Assembly: GCF_027580225.2 (NCBI RefSeq)
Contig: NW_027395284.1
Span: 391,478 to 455,477, forward strand
Length of the DNA stretch: 64,000 nt
From: Misgurnus anguillicaudatus
Taxonomy: Eukaryota; Chordata; Actinopteri; Cypriniformes; Cobitidae
Reading direction: 5' to 3'
The notes under the pieces: model-generated
The model's database searches: none
Told to the model about the DNA's origin: nothing
The model's input: the letters and a program-made list of their open reading frames with translations, nothing else
Part shown: positions 32,398 to 44,420 of the stretch, one piece after another
How positions within the stretch are numbered: position 1 is the first letter of the stretch
How the letters are laid out: every line of letters begins with the position of its first letter
Position numbers and translations under genes: made by a program

Positions 32398-33971
32398 TTA
32401 TATTTCACTTTCTTCATATTTTCGAAATACCTTTTTTATATATATTTTTTTAAATTGAACAATCGTATAGCATGATCTTTCCTCATTATCCAAAGAGTTC
32501 CATAAATTGATCCCAATTACCATAAACCCTTTTTGTTTTTTTGAGGTACGTGAATATGGTACACAAAAGTTGCCTTTTCTTCTATTTTTACTATCTATAA
32601 TTAACTTAAATTTATTTTGAATATGTATTGGCACCATATTATTTTTCACTCTCCACATAATTTGCAATATTTTAAATTTGACCAACTCATAAAATTTCAA
32701 GGTCTGCAATTTGATAAACAATTTATTAGTGTGGTCCCAAACACCTTTGTGCGTCACAATTCTTATTGCTTTCTTCTGGAGTAAGCACAACCTTTCTGTA
32801 AAACTGGTGCATGCATTACCCCACACCTCAGTACAATATGTTAAATATGGGACAATTAAAGTTAAATATAAAAGCTTTAATGAGGCTTCATCCAGTATAT
32901 ATTTAACTCTATAAAGAATACCAATGTTTTTACTTATTTTACTTTTGATATGATCTATATGAGACTTCCAACTTAGTTTACTGTCTAAAATAACCCCTAA
33001 GAATTTGATTTCTGAAACACGTTCAATGTTTACATCTTGAATAACTAAATTTGTACATTCTTGTTTTCCCTTATTTCCAAAAACCATATAATTTGTCTTA
33101 TCCCAATTCAAAAACAATTTGTTATAATCAAACCATTTCTTTAATTTTGTCATTTCTCTTTCAATAGTAACCATTAATGTATTTAAATCTGCCCCTGTCT
33201 TAAACACTGTTGTGTCATCTGCAAACAAAAAAAAATTCATGTCTCTGGAGGCCTCAAATATATCATTAATAAACAATATAAAAAGCTTAGGACCAATTAC
33301 CGAACCTGAGGAATTCCACATACCACAGTTTTATGATTTGAATTATAGTTTTTAAATTGTAGATACTGACTTCTATTACTTAAATAACTTTCAAGCCATT
33401 TATATACCGGACCCCTTAATCCATATTGTTGTAATTTTGACAACAATAAATTATGGTTGACAGTATCAAACGCTTTCTGTAAGTCCAGGAATATACTTAC
33501 AAGATACTGCTTTTTATCCATTGCAGCTAGAATTTCATCTGTTAAATGAATTAATGCAACAGCGGTAGATCTATTAGAACGAAATCCGTATTGATACTCA
33601 AAAAGTAAATTATTTTTTTCCAAAAATAAATCCAATTTATAAATAAACCATTTTTCTATTATTTTTGAAAACTGTGAAAGTATTGAAACAGGTCGATAAT
33701 TATTAAACTCGTGTTTGTCACCCTTCTTAAAAATAGGTATTATCTTCGCAGTCTTCATCTTTTGAGGAAAAACACCTGAACTAAAGGAAAGATTAAAGAT
33801 ATAAGTTAAAGGTTGGAGTATACAATCTATTGTTTTTTTTACAATGGTCATATCTATTCCATCCCCATCACAAGAGGTTTTAGTTTTACACTTCCTCACA
33901 ATGTCTAAGATTTCAGTTTCAGTTATTTCGTCAAGAAACATTGACTGTAAGATTCTACTACCTCCTGTCAC
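32398..33971 (-). pseudogene. LINE reverse transcriptase, frameshifted
   Basis: Minus strand, two overlapping frames. The first (33971-33297) carries KTKTSCDGDGIDMTIVK, NYRPVSILSQFSKIIEK, YGFRSNRSTAVALIHLTD, LDLQKAFDTVNHNLLL and CGIPQ. The second (33321-32398) resumes at GSVIGPKLFILFINDIF, with catalytic FLFADDTTVF, KFLGVILDSKLSWKSHI and a C-terminal region with GINLWNSLDNEERSC. The frames meet at the PQ-GS block, so one indel breaks the enzyme; the FADD active site is intact. The block spelling fits the jockey/CR1 superfamily; exact clade uncertain. Confidence 0.88.
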
Positions 33972-33982
33972 ACTATTACCTG

Positions 33983-34460
33983 CAACGAATGGTTAAAACC
34001 GTAGCACAACACACATACACGTGAAAGTGCGCATGTGCAGAAAGCGAACCTAGAGGCGAGCGCGTACGACGGTTACACGTCAACATATAATCAGAATGAT
34101 TGACATCTGGGATGACCAATAACAGTGGTGATCCACACGGAAAACGAAAATCTTCCGCTATACCTTTAATAAAAAAAAATAACTGAACAATCCACAATTG
34201 TCAAAATCACAAAACAATATTTTATACACAAATATCAAAAGTTGCATACATAAACAATACTTCTTAAACTGATACAGACAGATAAAGCAATATAAGAGTA
34301 AAATATAACAAAATGTAAGAAACAATGAAAACTACGTTTAAAGCAGTACAATGTAATGTAGCAGTGGCGGCTCATGACTGCTCATCCGAGGGATGCAAAT
34401 TCAAAATAAGTTTTCGGAGTGTCGTGTGCTTATATTTTTAAAATGTGTTTGTTGCGTCAT
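33983..34460. repeat. Long direct repeat, copy 2
   Basis: About 478 bp matching 31359-31829. It continues at its right end into GCAACCATGAGCACAGG, which is the natural continuation, whereas copy 1 has the LINE tail there. It includes the right part of the AAAGGTATAG inverted-repeat element. Confidence 0.93.
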
Positions 34461-34473
34461 GCAACCATGAGCA

Positions 34474-34860
34474 CAGGCCCGGCGCCACGAGGGGGCAAAA
34501 GGGGGCATTGCCCCCTCAGATCTAATTTGTGCCCCCTCTGTTTTATTTTTATATTCCTGGTTACAAATAAAATTTTCATCCTTTTGAGTTAAATAATAAT
34601 TTAACCTTATCCCCATATGGGATTTAAAATGTTCAATGACGTGACATTACTGCCAGATTCAAACGTCTTTCGCGTTGTTTGGCGCTGAGCCAGAAGGATG
34701 AGCTCAACGGTGTCATACTATATATCAACACTATTGAGTGTTTTCAACTTCATAATGTTTATTTTAGATTTCAGACATTTAAATACACATAAGCAGTGGT
34801 AAAACAATAGCCTATAGTTTATAAAATACACCCTGATATATATATATATATATATATGAA
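34474..34860. mobile_element. Left end of a hAT-like element (CAGGCCCGGCGCCACGAGGGGG)
   Basis: Starts CAGGCCCGGCGCCACGAGGGGGCA and has several GGGGGCA/TGCCCCC words just inside. It is similar in terminus to the element 44826-51920. No matching right end was located, so the element may be truncated or rearranged. It ends here next to an (AT)n run at about 34837-34858. Confidence 0.55.
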
Positions 34861-35420
34861 TATATCTTGCCAGTTTGGTAGAACATTTGTGAGAAACACA
34901 GCATGAATGCATTCAATTGGTAAAAAGGTCTCCGGAAAGCAGTACCTATCAGGTTCATTATATGAGCCAAGCATGTCACATGAATTGAGTTTGGGAATAA
35001 GGACTGCAACGCAGCTTTGTAGGCCTTTTTCATATAGGCCGCGTTGTCAGTGTTGAACACCACAACATCATCGTTGTCTATGTTGTATTCTTGTAGACAC
35101 TTGACAACCGCCATAGACACTGTGGGTTGTTTACACTCCTCAAGGAACACTGTGTCTGCAAGGTATGCCAATATTCTCTCCGAATCATCCTTCTCCAGCG
35201 GTGCAATTAGGATGTTTAGAACACATTTGCACTCTACGTCTAGAGTTTTGTCAAAAATCACAGCAACAGGCTTTTTAGCTATAAGTGTTTTAAGTTGCTC
35301 TTTTTCTTTCTGATATACTGCTTTCAGGTAATGTTCCTGAAGCTGGTGATATCCAGGTATGGCTCCACCTAGAAGTGTGCCGGTTTCAGAATTGGTGATG
35401 ACGGTTATGAAGTGAGTCAA
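34861..35420 (-). pseudogene. hAT-like transposase fragment
   Basis: Minus-strand frame, start near 35420, without a complete N- or C-terminus. Motifs: VAVIFDKTLDVECKCVLNIL (RNase-H-like core strand with an acidic residue), DDVVVFNTDNAAYMKKAYKA and HVTCLAHIMNLIGTAF, where the C-x2-H-x2-N-L pattern is typical of the hAT/DUF659 type. Beyond about 34861 the frame runs into an AT microsatellite and ends as YIYIYIY, so the C-terminal dimerisation region is lost. It probably belongs to the hAT-like element starting at 34474. Confidence 0.7.
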
Positions 35421-35641
35421 ATGTGACGGTTTGTAACATAACCGTCTGTGGGGGGCGTTTTGCTCGTTTAAATGCTCGTGGATTGACGGGAAAGTGTCAT
35501 TTTACCATAAAATCACTAATGTGATGCCAAGTGTGTTTTAAACAGTAATAACTTTGAACAATTTAACAGAAAGCAATGAAATATAAAAAAAAACACTGTT
35601 GCCAGAAGACTGCGCTGTCACTCTCTCATCTATCATCTATT

Positions 35642-36186
35642 TTAACTCATTCACCGCCAGCCTTTTTGAGAAAAGTTGCCCACCTGCATTTTTGTGATTT
35701 TAACAAAAGTTTCACAAAATTCCTTGCAGGAAAAATTATCTTCTATAAATATATAAACATACAAATTATATCAAATTAAAGAACACACCCTCTGCTTTCA
35801 AACAAACAATAAACAAACAAACAAATAAACAACATGGGGAAAAACGTTTCATTATATATTTACTTTTTCCACTTAATTAACCACTGAAATATGGATATTT
35901 CTCTTCAAAAATACAACATTTTGAGCAAAAAGCTTAAAAAATTGCGTTTTTGTAAAGGAATTTATGTTCAGATCAGACTCAGAATGACTATCAAACATAA
36001 AGGCATTTAAAATCAATCATTAAACCTTTTTAACTTCCGTTTTTGATAAATTCGGTTTGGCGCCATCAAGTGGATAAAAGCGGTATTACACTTTCACTTT
36101 GAAATTCGTCCAGAAAGGCCTATTTATAAGTTAAATATTAACTCATAATTGACGAGATAACTCGTCAATGGCGGTGAATGAGTTAA
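35642..36186. mobile_element. MITE with TTAACTCATTCACCGCCA ends
   Basis: Left TTAACTCATTCACCGCCA and right inverse TGGCGGTGAATGAGTTAA, 545 bp, no coding capacity. TTAA lies at both outer edges and may be the target duplication. Confidence 0.85.
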
Positions 36187-36956
36187 TAATCTTCAGAGAA
36201 ACAGATTTGTGCATTTGGGCTTTTTATGTCTGTAATTGTGTCTATATCTGTCATTACACGGACCAGAACAGCACGAAAACAATGTGGATTAAAAGCGTAT
36301 TGAAGAGGTTTTGCTCATAAATGCAGGTAAAAGAAAGTAATGTGAAATTGAGATTGTTATTAAACGCAGCCGGTGTAAAAGCACAATGGCCACGCGCAGC
36401 AAACGCTCTCCGCAGACGCGCTGCACAGTGCTCACCCGGCGTTTGAATAAACTAGACACTGATTAGCTACTTGCTCTACGTTTCTTTAAAATTAACAGCA
36501 AGACAACTAGCAGTGAATGTGCATTCAAGAGAGTTAGTAGATTAGCATGGGAGGATTTGAACTTGAAAAGCAGAGTGTACTGACGCCTTCCCGCGGTCAA
36601 AACAACATTCCTTCTCATGGTCATTCATGTTTATTCGATGCTTTAAATTAACTAGGAGGAAGAGATGATTTGAAAGGTGAGACTTTGTTTAATATGTTTA
36701 ATCTCAAAAGTAACCGAGAAGTAACCTGCTTTGTCATGTATGTCAGCGCGTTGTCAGTGTCTGCTCCGCTCTGTATTTTTCAAGGTGTGAGAACGTGAGG
36801 GGGCGTGTAACACAGACTGTTGTTTTTATTAAGTATTTAAAAATTCTTATTAAAAAAATAAAATATATATATATTTTAATAACACGGTTTTGGCGGTTAT
36901 CTAATGACGGTGTTCAACTATAACCCTCGGTCTCACGGTTATATAATGTCTTTTTT
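36187..36956. other. No gene seen
   Basis: Unassigned sequence with an AT-rich run near 36860. CGGTTAT-type words near 35440 and 36890-36950 hint at another hAT-like pair of ends around the MITE, but no clean boundary or TSD was found. Confidence 0.3.
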
Positions 36957-38755
36957 AAAGGATAATTCCGGTATTTAACACTTTGAGTCTCATTTCTGGT
37001 TTGTTTTGGATGAACTACAGTGATAGACACAGAAATTTTGACAATGGGTCGTGTCTTGAGTTTTTGACTCGTTTAGAAGCGTCTCTTGACTGCTTTAGAA
37101 TGGAAGTCAATGGCCATGCACAAACATGTCATTAAAACAACACTTAACGTTCATTTTCAAAACTGTGCTACTCACCGAGTGGTTTGTGGTGTTCGTTGAT
37201 GATTAAAAACAAGTTGTGTAGCGAAATACAGTTTCTGTCGTGTTTTATTTGGCATTTTGTAAAATTCCATTGACTTCTCTGGAAGACTATTGCTCGCTGA
37301 TATATCACTCCGCCGCCGCTGGAAAAGGAAAAGGGACTGTTTACATGTGGTTGTTGTTTTTACGCTCGGTTTCTCTCAGAATAAATTTTTCCCATATTTG
37401 TAGGGCTGGACCAGAATATTCGAATATTCGTTCCGTATTTCAGTTTTGGGGTTCGAATATATATATATAAATATTTTACAGCGTTAATGCAGAGCTTTTG
37501 CCAAGCAGGAAGTGCGCTTCAGGCTCCCGCTCTATAGGTGGCGCAGAGAGACCAACATCCATAGCCAACAGCCACCAAACGCACACCAGTGGAAGAGATC
37601 GCCTCAAACGGAAAACGCGCTTCCTGCTTTGACATTCACGCTAATAATGTTGTAAATAACATTCAGTTTCTTGCAAAAACTGATTGATTTGCTTCACAAG
37701 ACGTCAATATGTCACACGGAGTTATGGGGGATTACTGTTGTATTAGATATATATGCTTTAGCTCTTAAAGTGTGCGGATCTGTTGACTTGCATGACGGAG
37801 CACTGGGGTTTCTGCAAAATATCTTCTTTATTGTTCTGCCGATGAAAAAAACATATTGGATGGTGTAAGTGTTATAAATAAACTTGATTTTGAAAGTATG
37901 CTACCGTTTTATTACAGTTTGTTGGACTATGTTCATTCATGCTTCAGACTCAAATATAGAGCGGAAGTATATATGCGGTTGTGAGGTATCTGAAAAAATA
38001 GTTCCACTATAGCAAATAACACGGATTGAAATCATACATTGCGCCAATATATTTGTTTTTAATCATCAACGAACACCATGAACCACTCGGTGAAAAGTAC
38101 AGTTTTGAAAATGAACGTGGCTGTTGGCTATGGATGTTGGTCTCTCTGCGCCACCTATAGAGCGGGAGCGTGAAGCGCACTTCCTGCTTGGCAAAAGCTC
38201 TGCATTAACGCTGTAAAATATTTATATATATATATATATATTCGAATCTCAAAACTGAAAATCGAATGTCAACACAGAATGAATATTCGAATATTCTGGT
38301 CCAGCCCTACAAATATGGGGAAAATTTCTTCTGAGAGAAACCGATCGAAAAAACAACAACCACATGTAAACGGACCCTTTTCTGTTTCCCGGCGGCGGAG
38401 TGATATATCAGCGAGCAATGAGTCTTCCAAGAGAAGTCAATGGAATTTTACAAAATGCCAAATAAAACACGACAGAAACTGTATTTCGCTACACAACTTG
38501 TTTTTAATCATCAACGAACACCACAAACCACTCGGTGAGTAGGACAGTTTTAAAAATGAAAGTTAAGTGTTGTTTTAATGACATGTTTGTGCATGGCCAT
38601 TGACTTCCATTCTGAAGCAGTCAAGAGACGCTTCTAAATGAGTCAAAAACTCAAGACACGACCCATTGTCAAAATTTCTGTGTCCATCACTGTAGTTCAT
38701 CCAAAACAAACCAGAAATGAGACTCAAAGTGTTAAATACCGGAATTATCCTTTAA
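36957..38755. mobile_element. Long-inverted-repeat element, copy 2, rearranged into a palindrome
   Basis: Left end AAAGGATAATTCCGGTATTTAAC, right end inverse. Arms 36957-37571 and about 38117-38755 are inverse copies of each other; the loop (about 545 bp) matches the right-hand interior of copy 1. At 38117 the expected right-arm order of copy 1 (AATGAACGTTAAGTG) is replaced by TGGCTGTTGGCTATGG, the inverse of the left interior. An 87-residue open frame at 38279-38542 is identical in translation to that at 21728-21991 because the DNA is nearly identical. Confidence 0.8.
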
Positions 38756-39286
38756 GGTAAGACAAATCTCAATTTAAAATTTAGGTAACAATTTAAAAGT
38801 TTGAAATTAAAATAAGAGATTTTATTTACATTTGGGTAATTTGCCCACTAACTGACCTGATTTCTCCGCTTATTTCTTTTCATTGGCTAGAGCTGACAGA
38901 GGAGGTACACTGTAAAAAGTCATTCTGCAGGCTTGTAGATTTGATGAAATTGAATATGTTAACTTTATTTAATAAAATTAATTTCATGTAGTTTGGTATT
39001 TTTTTGTGTTAAAACTCTTTAAAAATGACTGGAATAAAAACAACTTATTGTTTTTGTGAAGGATTTAGCTATTCTTATTGTGTATCTGCGAATGTAGCGA
39101 ATACTGAATAAATCTAATGTAATACAAATCAGCTCTTTTAAATCAAAAACCATTCCGGGTTGATATGCAGGTCTTGAGCGCTGAGCAGACAGATTTAGGA
39201 AATATTTCTGTTATTGTGCCAAAATTCAAAGTTTTGAAAGCATTTCAGTCGAGAATGTATGCTTTTTAAACAAAAATCTGCAGTAG
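38756..39286. other. No gene seen
   Basis: AT-rich unassigned sequence between two DNA transposons. Confidence 0.35.
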
Positions 39287-39294
39287 GTTCATAA

Positions 39295-40300
39295 ACAGAG
39301 GCGTCATGCCCATTCAAACTGAGGGGGCACCTGCCCCCTTGGTTTTTTTTTTGAGCCAATGGATTTTGCATCCAACCTCAAAATCAAATAAGCGTCCATT
39401 AATCTGTTATTTGACTTTTAATCTGTTTAATATGCACAATATTATACATTCTGTGATGCATCCTTGTCACTTTTCGGAGATTTTCGCCGTTTTGATAGTG
39501 TTTTGATCATGTTACATTACTTTTATTCTGGCGGCAGCTGGCGCTGCAGTCAGAGCGCAGTCGCAGACGTCATCAGCGTCTGGGCGCGCTCACGAGCTCT
39601 ATGCTGTTGCTGGCTTGCTGCTGCATTTGGCTATCTGAGGAATTTAAACATGTTAGAAACGCTCACAACATTTCCAAACCCCAGTACGGTCATGTGCAGT
39701 TAACCTCCTCTGTGTAGAATATGTATGGTTTTAAATGTGACCGTCTCAACGTTATATTAGTAGAGATTCATCTTCTTGGCACAACGCCAAAGTTCGCCAG
39801 AGTTCACGCGGGCGCGGAATCTCACATGCTCACATGAGGTAAAATTTTATGCAAAAATCCGTTCCTCTAATAATTTTATCTAAACATATTTTTTAAAATC
39901 ATTATTGAACATTAAAATCAATCACGTGGGTATAGCTTATGTCATTTTCGTTGTTAATATACTTTATGGATTTAAAATTACATTAATTTTATATGATAAT
40001 GTAGTTGTTGTGCAAAATGCATTAATGACACAATTAAACAAGCCATTAAATAAAATAAAACATGCCGTTTCAGATGTAAATATGATGCAAATGTGTCATT
40101 ATTACGATTGAATAGTATTTGATATTAAAGTCAAAGTTAAAGTTTTTTGCATGAAAGCAGGTGTTTTCAGATTGTTAGAAATGTAAGTGCCATGGAAAAG
40201 ACTGAAAGCTCTATATTTCGTTTGATGTCTGTGTATGCACAAATTTCTGTGAGCTGTTGACACTGTGCCCCCTTAAAAAAAATTGGTGCATGACGCCCCT
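39295..40300. mobile_element. hAT-like element AGAGGCGTCATGC
   Basis: Left (AC)AGAGGCGTCATGCCC, right inverse of AGGGGCGTCATGCA, with GTTCATAA at 39287-39294 and 40301-40308 as a perfect 8-bp TSD. Subterminal GAGGGGGCACCTGCCCCC on the left is echoed by GTGCCCCCTT on the right. 1.0 kb, no transposase. Confidence 0.85.
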
Positions 40301-40308
40301 GTTCATAA

Positions 40309-43300
40309 AGATATCGCCTATTCAAACATTTCTGTAGAGTTTTTGGCGATGGGAGCTCCAGATAATCAGCGGGTGCTCCGTGCTTATATATACCGGACAA
40401 CGGCGCCTCACCTCGGCCAGTCTCTCTGAAAATCTCCGCTGGCTGTGACGTCAATGTAGTGTTTAAACTGTGGATAAAATTCATTTCGGGTAAATTTAAC
40501 AGGCAATCTTTGGTCTTATAAGTCTATAAGCAGGGTTTCTTTGTATAATTTGTTTGTAATTTGTAAATATTAATAACAATAAGGATTAATATGAACTGGG
40601 TTTGGACGTAACTTCAGCTTAAGGACCTAGGAGGTAGCATATCTAGGATGCATTCGTTAATTCGCATGCTGCGATTGGTGGTCCAGATGCAACTCATTTT
40701 GAGTGACAGAAAAACTGACCAATCATACTGTTCCTCTGAATGGGTGGGTTCTCTTATCACTAACTCTCATAGATATGTATTATGTATGTATCTATTATGA
40801 CAAATTCTGCTCGCTCGCTCGGTTCGTGTTTTAAAGATAAATGTGACTTTACTGCGGTCTTTTTCGCTTTATTTAGTTTTGTGTTAGTTATATCCACAAA
40901 GTATTCGAATAAATTGGTAATGTAAAACTATTCTTCGCTGTAAATTAATTGTGTGCTCAATTGTGACGCCCTGTGTTGAATTTTCCTGCGGAAAAGTTGA
41001 ACCATTTCTGACTGAATTGTTTGACAAAGGCCTCTTACTGGAGTACAGTATCATTACTGAGGGGAAATATAACATTATTCATTTAATTCCACAAAAGGTG
41101 AGTAAGATATTAGATGTATAAGTTGTCTTTTTAACCTGTTAGCCCTCATTCCATTTTCCGAACCCCCCCACAAAAACTGTCATAGCCAAACTAAAATAGA
41201 TACAGTTTATAAAGTCTTTGCACTAAAAGCATAAGTTTGGTCTCATTTGAAAGCAGACACTTGGAAGTTTATTAAGAGGTGAACATTAGTTACTTTCATA
41301 ATGAAAAAAGTTGTTATAGAGAGCTTAAATTATTCTTTTTTATAAACTCCACCAAACATGTATGAAATATTGTTATGAAAATCTAAATGAAATTGGCCTT
41401 GGAGCAATCTAGAAATGCTCTGCAGTTAAAGCCACAGGTCTGACCATGTTCTGTTTTAAATCTGAAGATGATACCTCTAAAACTCTGTATTTTATGAAAT
41501 GTTTTTTAGACCCATGTCATGTAAATTTATTTAGAGAAAACAGCAAAAATGCTAAGCTAATGTTTGTTTATTTATATCTCAACAACATCCTTTCAGTTTA
41601 TTGTCCTATTGCTCCGTGTTTTAAACAGACTCATTAAATAAGCATCCGGATGAGTCATTAACAACTTTTAATCCGGGATATGGCTGTCTAAATGTTTATT
41701 TTATTATTATAAACAATATAATAATTGCTCATAATTTCTATTTAGTGTTTTATTTCCTCCTTTTGTCTCAATTCACTTTCTTTTTATTAAAGTCCTTTCT
41801 TACAAAAAGAAACTTACCTTAAAGAAGCTTTACCAGTCAAAATTATTCCTAGAAACATATATCTCATATCTCCAGACAGCAGATGTTTACAGAACAGCTA
41901 TACGTTAGCTTAGCATACCATCAAAACACTACAAATAAAAGCATTTATAATAAAACTCACATTATAACATCAAAAGTCGAGTGCTTAAACAATCATGCGT
42001 GATCTGATGTGGCTTTGGATCATAAAATAAGACCGAAAATAAACAATTTTATGTTATTTATGCTGTTAGCTTAGCATAGCATTATAATATACAGTACTGT
42101 TATAAAAATAATAGACATAGCGTTAAAAATACAGACAAACCATATATAATCTTAATCGTGTTTATTGTCTCCATGGTTTTAAAACATCAAAACATCTTTA
42201 TTTACATGTTATTATAAAAACAGCGATCGCTCGTTGCAGGTCACTGTTCAAGTTCACGTCTGACTGACAGCTGCTGCTGCTGAGCTGACTGACGTCTTAT
42301 TCTTTCTATGAAAGTTTATGAAAGAGTTTCAGACTTTAGCGCCCTCCGGCTTCACGTATGAATGAAACAAACTGAGTGTGAATGCTTACAGGACTCCAGC
42401 TTGCTCATATCGCCATGTTTTGAATAAAAATGGGTGAAATATTACCCCCACTGCAGAAATTTGAAGTAAACATATAAAATTTAAGTAATATTTCTCCAAA
42501 TATGCATACTTTGAATTAAAAGCCCCGATAGATGTTGTTTTATCGAGTGCTTTCATGACGATCACGGAGGAGTATTTTTATCAATGAGTGCGGCTGAGGG
42601 TTATATTTCAAATTAAAGGTATGTACCGTTTTTCATTTTCATAACGCCTGACAAAAATGAAGAAATTACTGTTACTAGGATTCTCAGATTAAAATAAAGG
42701 TCAAAAACTAAATCTTAAATCAAAACACTTTTTAATGATGTATAGTTGTTTAATGTAAGTACATTTAAACTAACAGAAATTTAAATTATGTAAATAAATA
42801 GCTCTTCAGTACATCCACGTCCTCGCGCAGGTTATCAAGTTAAAATGTTTAAGCTTTCTACATAATGTAAATTGAACATTTATTATTATTATTATTAATT
42901 TCGCGACCTATTATCTAAATTGAGTGTTCATGAAGGCCTGTAACGTACTGCAGCTTCCTGCAGGCAACGTGAAACATTGCTGAGGGAGAACTTTATTCAC
43001 AACAAAAGGTGAGGAATATTATTAAATAAATATATTGTACATATTATATTGTGTATATAGTGTATGTGTGTGTGTGTATATACACATGTGAGTAACTTGG
43101 TTAACAAATAAATGTGACTGTATCCTATCGTGTGACAGAAAAAAATGTAGGGAAAAGATTTGCCCTAATTATAAATATAGATTATATATCTTTTCAAACA
43201 TTTTTTGATATTATTTGTAATTCCAATGAGAATTTATTATCAGTTTTCAATATTACTGCATATTTCAAACACACCTAATAAGCCACAAACTCAGATGAAC

Positions 43301-43430
43301 TCCATTGCACATATCTTCCAGTTTTCTTTAAAACATTTTAATATACAAGTTTAATGTGTGGATTATTTCAATATTCAAGCTGTATACATTTATAAAGGTT
43401 TTAAGACATAATTGCTGTTTAATGTTGCAG
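40309..43430. other. Mostly unassigned sequence
   Basis: No complete gene was recognised. A splice-bounded open stretch ending at a GTGAGT donor at about 41098 reads CGKVEPFLTELFDKGLLLEY and onward on the plus strand; a similar ACAAAAG/GTGAGG donor lies near 43008. These could be exons of the gene to which 43431-43667 belongs, but no acceptor supports the first. The rest is AT-rich. Confidence 0.3.
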
Positions 43431-43667
43431 GATAATGATGAAGAGGCAGGACTTGAGCAGCTTGTGATGGCTGTAATTGTAAAGAATGGATCTTCTAGGA
43501 GTGGCAGCCCAAGGGATGCTGGAATTGTTATCAAGGCCTTAAAGGTGTTCCCAGGGCATGCTTTATCCTCCTTGGATTGGATCTCCAGTATCCCAGGCAT
43601 CTTTTCAGGTGTTTCAGAAACTTTTCTTGGAGCTGGATTCTTCAAATATAAACTGATTACAGTACAG
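43431..43667 (+). CDS. Orphan internal exon, unknown product
   Basis: 237 nt between a strong acceptor (TTTAATGTTGCAG) and a strong donor (CA/GTAAGT), open throughout in one frame: DNDEEAGLEQLVMAVIVKNG, then SPRDAGIVIKALKVFPG and SSLDWISSIPGIFSGVSETF. The opposite strand is also open over this stretch, but lacks splice signals. The P-x-D-x-G-I-V-I pattern faintly recalls exons of unnamed expanded fish protein families. No domain can be assigned. Neighbouring exons were not identified. Confidence 0.35.
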
Positions 43668-43982
43668 TAAGTCTAAACTGCTGTCTGATTTTCTGGGTGT
43701 GAATCAATGTAACAGAACACAAACATGGAACCTTTCGTCGGGAAATGTGGACGGTTTTCTTTAAAGACTGTAAAATACTTTTTGAAGTTTACACTGTTAC
43801 AAATACACCATTAAAAATGAGATGCTTTCCTGTTCTTTTGACTGCAATAAAATAAGAATTGATTCATCTTTGTCTGTTATTCTGAAATCAGATATAATAC
43901 TCATTACTAATAAAAATATTAATGGATACATTTTAAATCATGATGTTAAATTAAAATAGTATAATTGAATAGTATTTATTGT

Positions 43983-44420
43983 ATAGTGCTAGGTCTTTGT
44001 CTTGTATACCCAATATTTTGTTTAAATTTAAATTAATTTCTAATTGCATATTGCAGATTACCTTTTTGAATGGGTTACTATTAAAGAGTTTATGGAGTGA
44101 TTCTAACTCAATTTTTATTTGTTGAATTTAATTAATGATATTGCTTGTAATCTGTTGCCACACTTTTATTGAGTAGATATGCCATAATATTTTTTATTTT
44201 ATAGTGCTAGATCTTTGTCTAGTATACCCAATATTTTTGTTTAAATTTTAATAAAAAATTTAATTGCAAATTGCAGTTTGGCTTTTTGAATATGTTAATA
44301 TTAAGGAGTTTATAGAGTAAATCTAAATCAATTTTGATTTGTTAAATGTAATTAATGATATTGCTTGTAATCTGTTGCCACAACTTTATTGAGTAGATGG
44401 GGCATATTATTTTTTACAGT
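43983..44420. repeat. Two-copy tandem duplication, about 218-bp unit
   Basis: Unit 1 starts GTATAGTGCTAGGTCTTTGT and unit 2 starts TTATAGTGCTAGATCTTTGT near 44202. Both contain TATACCCAATATTT, TTGCTTGTAATCTGTTGCCA and TTTATTGAGTAGAT in the same order, with diverged positions throughout. An old duplication of AT-rich sequence without coding capacity. Confidence 0.85.

Larger units (their letters stand above)
31830..33982 (-). mobile_element. 5'-truncated LINE (jockey/CR1-like) with (TTGA)n tail
   Basis: Minus-strand element of about 2.15 kb. The 3' tail is four to five TTGA units (plus-strand CAATCAATCAATCAATCAAA at 31830). The 5' end is cut within the region before RT, so no endonuclease is present. 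A 310-bp palindromic MITE is nested in the 3' UTR. Both flanks carry the about 470-bp direct repeat. Confidence 0.85.

Noticed and set aside
34829..34860. C-terminal YIYIYIYIY of the hAT transposase frame as a membrane segment
   Set aside because: It is the translation of an (AT)n microsatellite.
43328..43645. 105-residue minus-strand frame over the orphan exon
   Set aside because: Lacks splice signals on that strand; the plus strand has strong acceptor and donor at the right spacing.
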